Made by a program: the position numbers and the translations under genes. A stretch of 11,623 nt of DNA from DATJUF01 sp035524095 (GTDB lineage: Bacteria > Desulfobacterota > Binatia > Binatales > Binataceae). How positions within the stretch are numbered: the stretch's first letter is position 1; every line of letters starts with the position of its first letter. The stretch spans positions 1 to 11,623 of the forward strand of contig DATKPK010000282.1 in assembly GCA_035524095.1 (NCBI GenBank), written 5' to 3'. The notes beneath the pieces were generated by a model. That model was not told the origin of the DNA and did not search any database. It saw nothing but the letters and a program-made list of their open reading frames with translations. Shown piece after piece: positions 6,150 to 11,623 of the stretch.

Positions 6150-7424
6150 TCAGGCGTTTCCGCTGCGGCTCAAAGCGGCGATTTCCTGATCCGTGTAGCC
6201 CGCTCGCCTTAGTACCTCGCGCGTATGCTCGCCTAGCTGTGGCGCGCGTCCCGCTATGTTGATCGCGCGATCACGTCCATCTGTTGCAACTGAGACCGGA
6301 TAGTAAAGATCTCGCCCCAATTCCGGATGATTGATCGGCGCAAAGCTGCCGCGCGCTTGGAAATGAGGATCGCCGAGATTTTCTTCCGGGTAACGCACGC
6401 TCGCCCACAACAAGCCTTTTGCTTGCGCGCGATGGTATAATTCTTCCGCGGTCAACGATGCAGCCAGTTTGTCCACCATAGCGTTGAAATGCCTTGCTGC
6501 TTCCGAAGGCGCATTTTTCACCAATTCGCGATAGGCCTCCGAATCGAGATCGTGCTCAACGCCCGCCTCGGTCAACATAGTGGCAATTGTGCGCCGCTCG
6601 TGCCCGCTCCAGAACAGGAAGGCTTTGACGTAACGGCCATCTTTTGTCCGCCGCAGCCATGGACGGGTGCGCGTTTCCGCGGCATGACGTCCGGTCTGCC
6701 GGTTCACGATCGCTTTGGCGTAGATGTAGGTTGGCATCGCGACTTCGGTGCAAGTGCTGACCGCCTCGTGAATCGAGACGTCGATCACGTCGCCTTCGCC
6801 AGTCAGCTCCCGCGCGTTGAGCACGCCCAGAATCGCGATCACGGCGTGTTCGCCGGCGATATGGTATGCCTGCCACATTCCGGGCGCGATCGGCGGCGTA
6901 TCGTAAACGCCTTCCTTGTTCGGATCGTAACCACACGACATCATCACGCCGCCCAACGCCAGATGGGTCAGGTCGGTCATCTTCAGATCACGAAAAGGAC
7001 CGTCGAGACCGCACGGAGTGAGCGTGCATATCACTAATCGAGGATTGACGATCTGCAACTCGTGATGGAATTCAAGCCGCTTCGCGACCTCGGCAGCGTC
7101 GCCTGAATCGAGAATTACGTCGGCGGTTGCCGCCAGCCGCCGGATGACGTCGTTCGCCCGCGCACCACTCGCGCCGATGCTGACACTCTGCTTGCCCAAG
7201 TTGTAACGCGCGAAGTGAAGGCTGTGCTCAGGATGGTGATCGGCCGTCGTGAACGGTCCGAACTGCCGCGAGGCCGAGCCTTCAGGTCCTTCGAGCTTGA
7301 TGACCTGCGCACCGAGCGATCCGAGCAGCATCGCGGCAAACTCGCCGCGCTCATCGCCTACTTCGAGGACCGTGATCCCTTCGAGTGCTGAACCCAGTAA
7401 TGCTTCGGTATTCAAATCGTCCAT
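6150..7424 (-). CDS. CaiB/BaiF family III CoA-transferase lacking the catalytic Asp
   Basis: The 424-residue product has the family III fold signature: LEGITVLEVGDERGEFAAML at the N-terminus, LGAQVIKLEGPEG (37-49), YNLGKQSVSI (74-83), NPRLVICTLTPCGLDGPF (127-144), TGEGDVIDVSIHEAV and the C-terminal APQLGEHTREVLRRAGY. These enzymes move CoA between carboxylic acids through an aspartyl-CoA thioester. Counting back from the conserved TG(E/K/H)G turn, residue 187 aligns with Asp185 of its neighbour and Asp176 of the third homologue in the window, and it is Tyr here (MWQAYHIAGEH; codon 6864-6866). The chain is therefore probably non-catalytic, or uses other chemistry. Its ATG lies inside the end of the upstream CoA-transferase gene (13-base overlap), implying translational coupling and probable partnership. 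Sequence is otherwise intact, so decay to a pseudogene is unlikely. Confidence 0.93.
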   Translation of the reverse strand: MDDLNTEALLGSALEGITVLEVGDERGEFAAMLLGSLGAQVIKLEGPEGSASRQFGPFTTADHHPEHSLHFARYNLGKQSVSIGASGARANDVIRRLAATADVILDSGDAAEVAKRLEFHHELQIVNPRLVICTLTPCGLDGPFRDLKMTDLTHLALGGVMMSCGYDPNKEGVYDTPPIAPGMWQAYHIAGEHAVIAILGVLNARELTGEGDVIDVSIHEAVSTCTEVAMPTYIYAKAIVNRQTGRHAAETRTRPWLRRTKDGRYVKAFLFWSGHERRTIATMLTEAGVEHDLDSEAYRELVKNAPSEAARHFNAMVDKLAASLTAEELYHRAQAKGLLWASVRYPEENLGDPHFQARGSFAPINHPELGRDLYYPVSVATDGRDRAINIAGRAPQLGEHTREVLRRAGYTDQEIAALSRSGNA

Positions 7425-8677
7425 TCCTCGCGCAGCGTTTGGACTTCGGAATCGCTCAGTCCCAGGATTTCGCGGTAGACGTAGTCGTTATCCTGACCCA
7501 TCACGGGAGCCGCCCGCGCGATCGGCCCGCCTACGCTCACCGGCGTATGTTCGAAGTGCGCGGGAAAGTTTTCGATCGGCCACGTCCCGATCTCCAAATG
7601 TTCGAGCGGCACGAAGTACCCGCGCGACTTGAGTTGCAGATCGCGCTCACAGCGGTCAGCCGCATTCTGTACGACCGCCGCCGCTATTCCGGCGCGCTGC
7701 AGGCGGTCCATCAATTCGTAACGATCGGCGTTGATAGTCTCGGCGGTGAGCAGACGATCGAGTTCGTCTTCATCGGCTTTACGCCCTGCCGTGCGCGCGA
7801 AGCGTGTATCATCAGTCCATGCCGGTGCGCCGATCGCATGCGCCAAGGCCTTCCATTGCGCGTCGTTTTGAACCGCAATTGCGATCCATTCATCGTCGCC
7901 CTTGCAGCGATACGCTCCATGGGGCGCCCAGTCCGCGATATGCGATCGGTTGCCGTAGCGGACGGTCGGTTTGCCGGTTAGCTGCGCTTCCAAGATCGCC
8001 GTACCCGAGACGATCATCCCGGTCTCCGCCTGCGACACGTCGACGTAACAACCTTTGCCCGTTCGCTTACTGCGGAGCAGCGCCGCCAGCACCAGCATTG
8101 CGCCGTAATAGCCAGTCGAATGGTCGAGGTATGAGTAACCCCATCCCGCCGGCTCGTCGCGGTCAGGCAACCCGGACATATGCGTCAATCCGGAGAGCGC
8201 CTGCGCTGTCGGTCCGACGCTGACGTAATCCTTGTAGGTCCCCGATTTGCCCATACCGGTGATCTGCATATAGATCAGCCCAGGATTGATCTCGCGCAGC
8301 GCGTTGTAGCCAAGCTCCCAGCGATCCATCTGGCCGGGGCTGTAGTTTTCACACACTACCTGCGCCTTCGCGATGAGCCGTTTGAACAGCTCACGACCCT
8401 GCGGCAGGCTCATGTTGAGGGTGATTCCGCGCTTGCCCGTATTGATATTGTTAAACAGGCCGCTGCGGTTAAGGCTTTCAGAATCGCCTCCTGGGGCTAC
8501 CGGGCGCACACCGCGCAGCATGTCGAGCGCCCGCTGATCGTGCCATTCGACACGGATTACCTCGGCGCCCATCGTCGCCAGCATCCGCGTAGCGTTGGGA
8601 CCTGCGACGATCTTGGTCAAGTCGATTACGCGGACGCCCTCGAGTGGACGCCGCCTGCCCGATCCGGATTGTGTCAT
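7412..8677 (-). CDS. CaiB/BaiF family III CoA-transferase, catalytic type
   Basis: The 421-residue product carries the complete family III signature: LEGVRVIDLTKIVAGPNATRM (12-32), MGAEVIRVEW (36-45), NINTGKRGITLNM (77-89), NPGLIYMQITGMGKSG (131-146), SVGPTAQALSGLTHMSGL and the motif SYLDHSTGYYGAM with the nucleophilic Asp185, followed by TGKGCYVDVSQAE. The C-terminal part (RLQRAGIAAAVVQNAADRCERD, SRGYFVPLEH) is typical of the family. It would transfer CoA from a donor such as succinyl-CoA to an unknown carboxylic acid. GGGAG four bases before ATG 8677 supports the start. It is the first gene of a two-gene unit with the Asp-less homologue downstream, overlapping it by 13 bases. The divergent neighbour upstream is a receiver protein, with a palindrome-rich region in between. 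Confidence 0.95.
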   Translation of the reverse strand: MTQSGSGRRRPLEGVRVIDLTKIVAGPNATRMLATMGAEVIRVEWHDQRALDMLRGVRPVAPGGDSESLNRSGLFNNINTGKRGITLNMSLPQGRELFKRLIAKAQVVCENYSPGQMDRWELGYNALREINPGLIYMQITGMGKSGTYKDYVSVGPTAQALSGLTHMSGLPDRDEPAGWGYSYLDHSTGYYGAMLVLAALLRSKRTGKGCYVDVSQAETGMIVSGTAILEAQLTGKPTVRYGNRSHIADWAPHGAYRCKGDDEWIAIAVQNDAQWKALAHAIGAPAWTDDTRFARTAGRKADEDELDRLLTAETINADRYELMDRLQRAGIAAAVVQNAADRCERDLQLKSRGYFVPLEHLEIGTWPIENFPAHFEHTPVSVGGPIARAAPVMGQDNDYVYREILGLSDSEVQTLREEWTI

Positions 8678-8681
8678 CGTG

Positions 8682-8686
8682 CTCCC
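8682..8686 (-). promoter_or_regulatory. Shine-Dalgarno of CoA-transferase at 8677
   Basis: GGGAG on the minus strand sits four bases upstream of ATG 8677, a good ribosome site that fixes the start of the catalytic CoA-transferase. Confidence 0.65.
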
Positions 8687-8768
8687 GCCTTAGGCCGTCA
8701 CAGTCGTAGGACTGAGCCGGAACCATTCGAGACTCTAGTCAATCCGCACTGATCGTCAAGTCCGCGCG

Positions 8769-8837
8769 AACGATCGTTTAGTTGCGATTGGCCAATCTTG
8801 GGAATCGCTACTGCGAGGTCCATCGCGCCCCGGGGCG
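8769..8837. repeat. Cluster of three perfect palindromes in divergent promoter region
   Basis: Three perfect palindromes lie within 69 bases between the divergent CoA-transferase and receiver genes: AACGATCGTT (8769-8778), GATTGGCCAATC (8786-8797) and CGCCCCGGGGCG (8826-8837). The first two are separated by seven bases. They are different in sequence, so would not be copies of a single operator; one or more could bind dimeric regulators acting on both genes. No regulator gene with a DNA-binding domain is in the window. Confidence 0.4.
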
Positions 8838-8879
8838 AGAATTCATCTGCACCCACTCATTTGCATCGGCGAGCCGCTA

Positions 8880-8907
8880 TTGATGAAATTGCGCGCGCCA
8901 TGATTAT
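8880..8907 (+). promoter_or_regulatory. Weak candidate promoter for receiver gene
   Basis: TTGATG (8880-8885) and GATTAT (8902-8907) are separated by 16 bases and each matches the sigma-70 consensus hexamer at four of six positions. They lie about 45 bases before the ATG of the receiver gene. Such matches are common by chance. Confidence 0.22.
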
Positions 8908-8950
8908 AGCGATGAATTTAGGTGTCCGCGCCGCGTCGTGAGCAGAGCCG

Positions 8951-9361
8951 ATGGAAGCCGATCTGATCCTCCTTCACCGCAAGACCGTGATGGTGATTGA
9001 CGATGACGCCGAAAACCGCGCCACAGTCGCAGATCTGCTCGAGCTTAACGGCTACCTCGTAACGCAGGCGGCTAACGGCAGCGACGCCCTCGCGCAGCTC
9101 AAACTGGGAGCGCCGCCGCCAGCATTGATCCTGCTCGATCTGATCATGCCTGTGATGGACGGCCGCGCGTTCATCCGCCGGACGCGCAGCCGCTCATGGT
9201 TGGCCCGCGTCCCAATCGTGGTGATGGCGGAAGACCCCAAGCCCGTCCCAGCGATTACTGCCGCCGTGGCGATTTTGAAGAAGCCGTTCGCCGGCAATAC
9301 GTTGCTCAACTGCGTCAATCGTTACGCCGCTGCAACCGCTACTCCGCCGCCGCTCAGATAA
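8951..9361 (+). CDS. Stand-alone CheY-like response regulator receiver
   Basis: The 136-residue product is a single receiver domain. It shows VMVIDDDAENRATVADLLELNGY (acidic Asp17/Asp18), phospho-accepting Asp63 in ILLDLIMPVMDGRAF, and Lys111 in the cis-peptide motif ILKKPF. The switch Thr/Ser after the fourth strand is replaced by Ala93 (PIVVMAED), and the segment up to the Lys motif is rather short. No output domain follows; the last residues are a Pro/Ala-rich tail. Such proteins act as phosphate shuttles or bind partners on phosphorylation. The two kinases at the left of the window are possible sources of phosphate, but they are more than 4 kb away on the other strand. ATG 8951 has only a weak purine-rich site upstream. 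The gene is divergent from the CoA-transferase pair and convergent with the third CoA-transferase. Confidence 0.9.
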   Translation: MEADLILLHRKTVMVIDDDAENRATVADLLELNGYLVTQAANGSDALAQLKLGAPPPALILLDLIMPVMDGRAFIRRTRSRSWLARVPIVVMAEDPKPVPAITAAVAILKKPFAGNTLLNCVNRYAAATATPPPLR

Positions 9362-9370
9362 TTGGCGGCG
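9345..9370. terminator. Possible stem-loop at end of receiver gene
   Basis: CGCCGCC (9345-9351) and GGCGGCG (9364-9370) could form a 7-bp GC stem around the stop codon of the receiver gene, in the 43-base gap region between convergent genes. No T-run follows, so an intrinsic terminator is not established. Confidence 0.2.
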
Positions 9371-9404
9371 CTGGCGGCCTAGGGGGCGCAGTATACGCGG
9401 CGTT

Positions 9405-10616
9405 TTAGATCGCACCGCTGTCGCGCAGGGCTGCGATGTCCTCCCAGCTATAGCCAATCTCCAGCAGGATCTCCTCGGCGTGCTGCCCATGCTCAGCGAC
9501 CTCGCCGGTATCGGTCTCGACCTTGCCGCCGAGCGTGACTGGCCGGCCCGTTACGGTCATCTTGCCGACCACCGGATGAGCGAGTTCAAGCAAATAGCCA
9601 TTCGCGCGCGCCTGCTCGCTGTGCAGCACCTGCTGATGATTCGCGACTTCGGTCACGAGAATATCGGCCGCAGTGAGCAACTCGAGCCATTCGGCCGTGT
9701 TCTTGCCGGCGAAAAGGCCGTCAAGCACTGCTTCGATTTTGTCGCCGTGGAAGTTGCGTGTGGCATTGTCACCGCATTCTGGATCGTTCTGCAGATGCTC
9801 GATTCCCATGATTTTGCAGAAGTCCGGCCAACGCTTGTCGTCGACGCCGGCGATACACAAGTAGCCGTCTTTGGTGCGGAACGCGCCCCATACGCCATGC
9901 AGAAACGGATGGCCTCGGCCGGCCCGCCCCGGTTCGGTCCCCGTCATCGAGGCGTAGTTCAGCTCGAAGCCCTGCGCGGCGATCATCGTGCCGTAAATTG
10001 ATGCGTCGACGCGCTGCCCATGCCCAGTGCGCTCGCGCTCGAACAGTGCCGCTAAGACGCCGCTCGCCAGCGTCAATGCTCCTGCCTGATCGGCTATTGC
10101 TGCGCCAGCTGCGAGTGGCGGATCGGAGGGCATCCCCGTCTTCGACATCAGTCCGCTGGCAGCTTGCGCGAGCGTGTCTCGGCTCGGGCGGCGCGCCCAT
10201 GGTCCCTTCGGCCCCCACGAACTACCCTGGGCGAAAATGATTCGCGGATTAATCTTAGCGAGATCGTCGTAACCGAGTCCTAACCGCTCCAGCACGCCCG
10301 GCCGATAATTGGTCAGAATAACGTCGCTATGCTTGGCCAGCCGCCGCACGATTTCGATCCCGTCCGGCTTCTTCAAATCGACCGTGATACTGCGCTTCCC
10401 CCGGTTCATCGCGATGTAGTAATGCGACAGGCCAGCGTGTTTTACGTTAGGCCCGCCAATGAGGCCTGCCAGCAGCCAGCGGCTCAAATCGCCGGTCTCG
10501 CGATTCTCGACCTTGGTCACTTCGGCGCCGAGATCAGATAGAAAGAGGCCTGCAAAAGGCCCCTGAATTTCCTGCGCTATCTCGATGACTTTAATTCCTG
10601 CCAGTGGCTTGCCCAT
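9405..10616 (-). CDS. CaiB/BaiF family III CoA-transferase, catalytic type (third copy)
   Basis: The 403-residue product is a full-length family III CoA-transferase. It shows LAGIKVIEIAQEIQGPFAGLF (5-25), LGAEVTKVENRETGD (29-43), MNRGKRSITVDL (70-81), YRPGVLERLGLGYDDL (104-119), NPRIIFAQGSSWGPKGPW (123-140), DTLAQAASGLMSKTG (147-161) and IADQAGALTLASGVLAAL with the nucleophilic Asp176, then TGHGQRVDASIYG. It should exchange CoA between an acyl-CoA and a free carboxylate; substrates are not deducible. GGGAG at 10626-10630, nine bases before ATG 10616, supports the start. It is monocistronic in the window, convergent with the receiver gene and divergent from the methyltransferase. It is clearly diverged from the other two CoA-transferases, so it is not a recent duplicate. 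Confidence 0.95.
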   Translation of the reverse strand: MGKPLAGIKVIEIAQEIQGPFAGLFLSDLGAEVTKVENRETGDLSRWLLAGLIGGPNVKHAGLSHYYIAMNRGKRSITVDLKKPDGIEIVRRLAKHSDVILTNYRPGVLERLGLGYDDLAKINPRIIFAQGSSWGPKGPWARRPSRDTLAQAASGLMSKTGMPSDPPLAAGAAIADQAGALTLASGVLAALFERERTGHGQRVDASIYGTMIAAQGFELNYASMTGTEPGRAGRGHPFLHGVWGAFRTKDGYLCIAGVDDKRWPDFCKIMGIEHLQNDPECGDNATRNFHGDKIEAVLDGLFAGKNTAEWLELLTAADILVTEVANHQQVLHSEQARANGYLLELAHPVVGKMTVTGRPVTLGGKVETDTGEVAEHGQHAEEILLEIGYSWEDIAALRDSGAI

Positions 10617-10625
10617 GCGCGATTA

Positions 10626-10630
10626 CTCCC
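10626..10630 (-). promoter_or_regulatory. Shine-Dalgarno of CoA-transferase at 10616
   Basis: GGGAG on the minus strand, nine bases upstream of ATG 10616, fits as the ribosome site of the third CoA-transferase. Confidence 0.55.
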
Positions 10631-10655
10631 GGAAGTCTGGCCGCTGTAACGGCGG

Positions 10656-10684
10656 CGGCGCGTATTATCATGCGAGCCGCGCCG
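10656..10684. repeat. 7-bp inverted repeat between divergent genes
   Basis: CGGCGCG (10656-10662) and CGCGCCG (10678-10684) are perfect inverted arms 15 bases apart in the 124-base gap between the divergent CoA-transferase and methyltransferase genes. The position suits an operator for either gene, but such GC-only arms arise easily by chance in this DNA. Confidence 0.25.
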
Positions 10685-10740
10685 ATTCTTCAAGCGTATT
10701 TTCTTCATGCGCCTCATAGTAGCGGCTAAGCTCGTTCGCC

Positions 10741-11526
10741 ATGGAACGCAGCATCTACGAGTTCCCGGCGATCTTCCGCCGCGTCCACATGGAAAGGCCC
10801 GGCGAGATCGAGGCCGAGACCGCTTTTATGCGCGCAATCTGGGGGCGCCATCGCAAGCGTCCGGTCCGCCGGATTATGGATATTGCTTGCGGGGAGTCAC
10901 CACACGGGCAAATTTTCGCGCGCGATGGCCTGACGATCGTCGGGATCGACCGCTCGCCCGAAATGCTCGCAGCTGGCCGCAATAAAAATACTGTGATGCC
11001 GAAGCTGCGGTTCTATCGCCGTAACTTCGAGCGCTTCACATTGCCTGAATTGCCCTTCGACGCAGCCTTCATGATGTCAGAGACCTTTCCGGTGATGGCT
11101 GCTAATTCAGCAATCATTTCCCATCTCCAATCTGTCGGGCGGCTCCTGAAGAAGGAGGGACTGTACTGTATCGATATTGACCGTCACGACGGCATCAAGT
11201 TGGTGACTCGCCGCAACGTCTGGCGCCGGCGCCAGGTACGAATCGGACAGACGCGCGTCGCCGTGCGCGAGCTTCATCGGCCGATCAGTTGGCATAGCGC
11301 GCTTCATTCGATTTACGAGCTCGAATGTACGATTCGTTTTCCCGACCGCACGAGCGTCCTGACCCGCGATCTGATTCCCGTTCGTTACATGACGCCGCCG
11401 CTGATGGAGTTGACCGCCGCTGCGTCGGGTATGTTCCGGATGGTCGCCGCGTATCCCGACCTTTCTTTCACTATGTCGCTCGACGAATGTTGGGGGCGAT
11501 GGTTCGCTGTGTTAGAGCGAACGTAA
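10741..11526 (+). CDS. Class I SAM-dependent methyltransferase
   Basis: The 261-residue product has the Rossmann-type methyltransferase core. Motif I is IMDIACGESPHG (45-56), a variant of the usual glycine loop DxGCGxG with Ala before the Cys; motif II is VGIDRSPEML (67-76) with acidic Asp70 for the ribose; the motif IV region is PFDAAFMMSETFPVM (105-119), and VGRLLKKEGLYCIDI (132-146) is the typical motif after helix E. The C-terminal half is a beta-rich cap (ELECTIRFPDRTSVLTRDLIPVRYMTP) as in small-molecule methyltransferases. Substrate is unknown. ATG 10741 keeps the expected N-terminal helix before the core; the Shine-Dalgarno is weak and ATG 10789 is an alternative. Divergent from the third CoA-transferase, with no partner gene seen downstream. 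Confidence 0.9.
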   Translation: MERSIYEFPAIFRRVHMERPGEIEAETAFMRAIWGRHRKRPVRRIMDIACGESPHGQIFARDGLTIVGIDRSPEMLAAGRNKNTVMPKLRFYRRNFERFTLPELPFDAAFMMSETFPVMAANSAIISHLQSVGRLLKKEGLYCIDIDRHDGIKLVTRRNVWRRRQVRIGQTRVAVRELHRPISWHSALHSIYELECTIRFPDRTSVLTRDLIPVRYMTPPLMELTAAASGMFRMVAAYPDLSFTMSLDECWGRWFAVLERT

Positions 11527-11623
11527 GATGTAAGGTTGGCGGGTCTTTGGTTATGATCGAGCGGTTTAGGCGGAGTTGACGTCGCTGATTAATCACTGAG
11601 ATGGAGCGGGCCGTGCGGCGACC
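11527..11623. other. Window end without a supported gene
   Basis: The last 97 bases follow the methyltransferase stop. An ATG at 11601 opens a frame that continues to the window edge (seven codons), but there is no clear ribosome site and too little sequence to call it. No terminator with a T-run was seen. Confidence 0.5.

Noticed and set aside
6489..7037. 182-codon plus-strand frame
   Set aside because: Lies fully inside the CoA-transferase on the opposite strand; no ribosome site and no recognisable motif.
6150..7424. Treating the Asp-less CoA-transferase as a pseudogene
   Set aside because: The frame is intact over full family length, keeps the other motifs and is translationally coupled to its partner; the change is a single key residue.
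8180..8752. 190-codon plus-strand frame crossing the CoA-transferase start
   Set aside because: Mostly antisense to the conserved N-terminal half of the catalytic CoA-transferase; composition is that of a shadow frame.
9480..10001. 173-codon plus-strand frame
   Set aside because: Antisense to the third CoA-transferase, no start signal and no family resemblance.
1..11623. CRISPR array, mobile element, tRNA or phage defence system
   Set aside because: No regularly spaced repeats, transposase or integrase motifs, cloverleaf-like sequence or known defence domains were seen on reading either strand.

Overview
The window looks like chromosomal DNA from a high-GC Gram-negative bacterium with a soil or environmental lifestyle. 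Clues are large soluble multi-PAS sensor kinases, several family III (CaiB/BaiF) CoA-transferases, an Flp-type pilin and a DOPA-dioxygenase-like protein. The overall style would fit lineages such as Binatota, Acidobacteriota or deltaproteobacterial relatives, but no marker gene is present and the taxon is a guess. No rRNA, tRNA, IS element, CRISPR array or phage gene was recognised.

Left part (1-5314, all minus strand). In transcription order this holds an orphan Flp/type IVb pilin (5111-5314), a hybrid histidine kinase with HisKA, HATPase, a degenerate REC and a canonical REC (3010-4746), and a very large PAS-PAS-PAS-GAF-PAS-HisKA-HATPase kinase (about 2693 down to base 1) whose 3' end lies outside the window. 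The three are separated by gaps of roughly 316 and 364 bases, so they are a same-strand cluster rather than a tight operon. The leader between the two kinases has three consecutive small stem-loops.

Middle (5315-8677). A gene-poor stretch of about 430 bases separates the pilin from a small plus-strand gene of the DOPA 4,5-dioxygenase family (5746-6111). This gene converges on two overlapping minus-strand CoA-transferase genes (8677 to 7412, then 7424 to 6150; 13-base overlap). The upstream protein has the catalytic aspartate; in the downstream protein a tyrosine sits at that position. This is the most interesting feature of the window, because it suggests a two-subunit CoA-transferase with one catalytic and one degenerate chain.

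Right part (8678-11623). A palindrome-rich divergent intergenic region leads to a stand-alone CheY-like receiver protein (8951-9361, plus). This converges on a third, complete CoA-transferase (9405-10616, minus), which is divergent from a class I SAM-dependent methyltransferase (10741-11526, plus). The last 97 bases hold no supported gene.

Plausible theme: uptake or catabolism of organic acids or aromatics activated as CoA thioesters by CoA transfer, beside a sensory phosphorelay cluster. The link between the two halves is inference only; there is no HTH regulator, acyl-CoA dehydrogenase, hydratase or transporter in the window that would identify the substrate.
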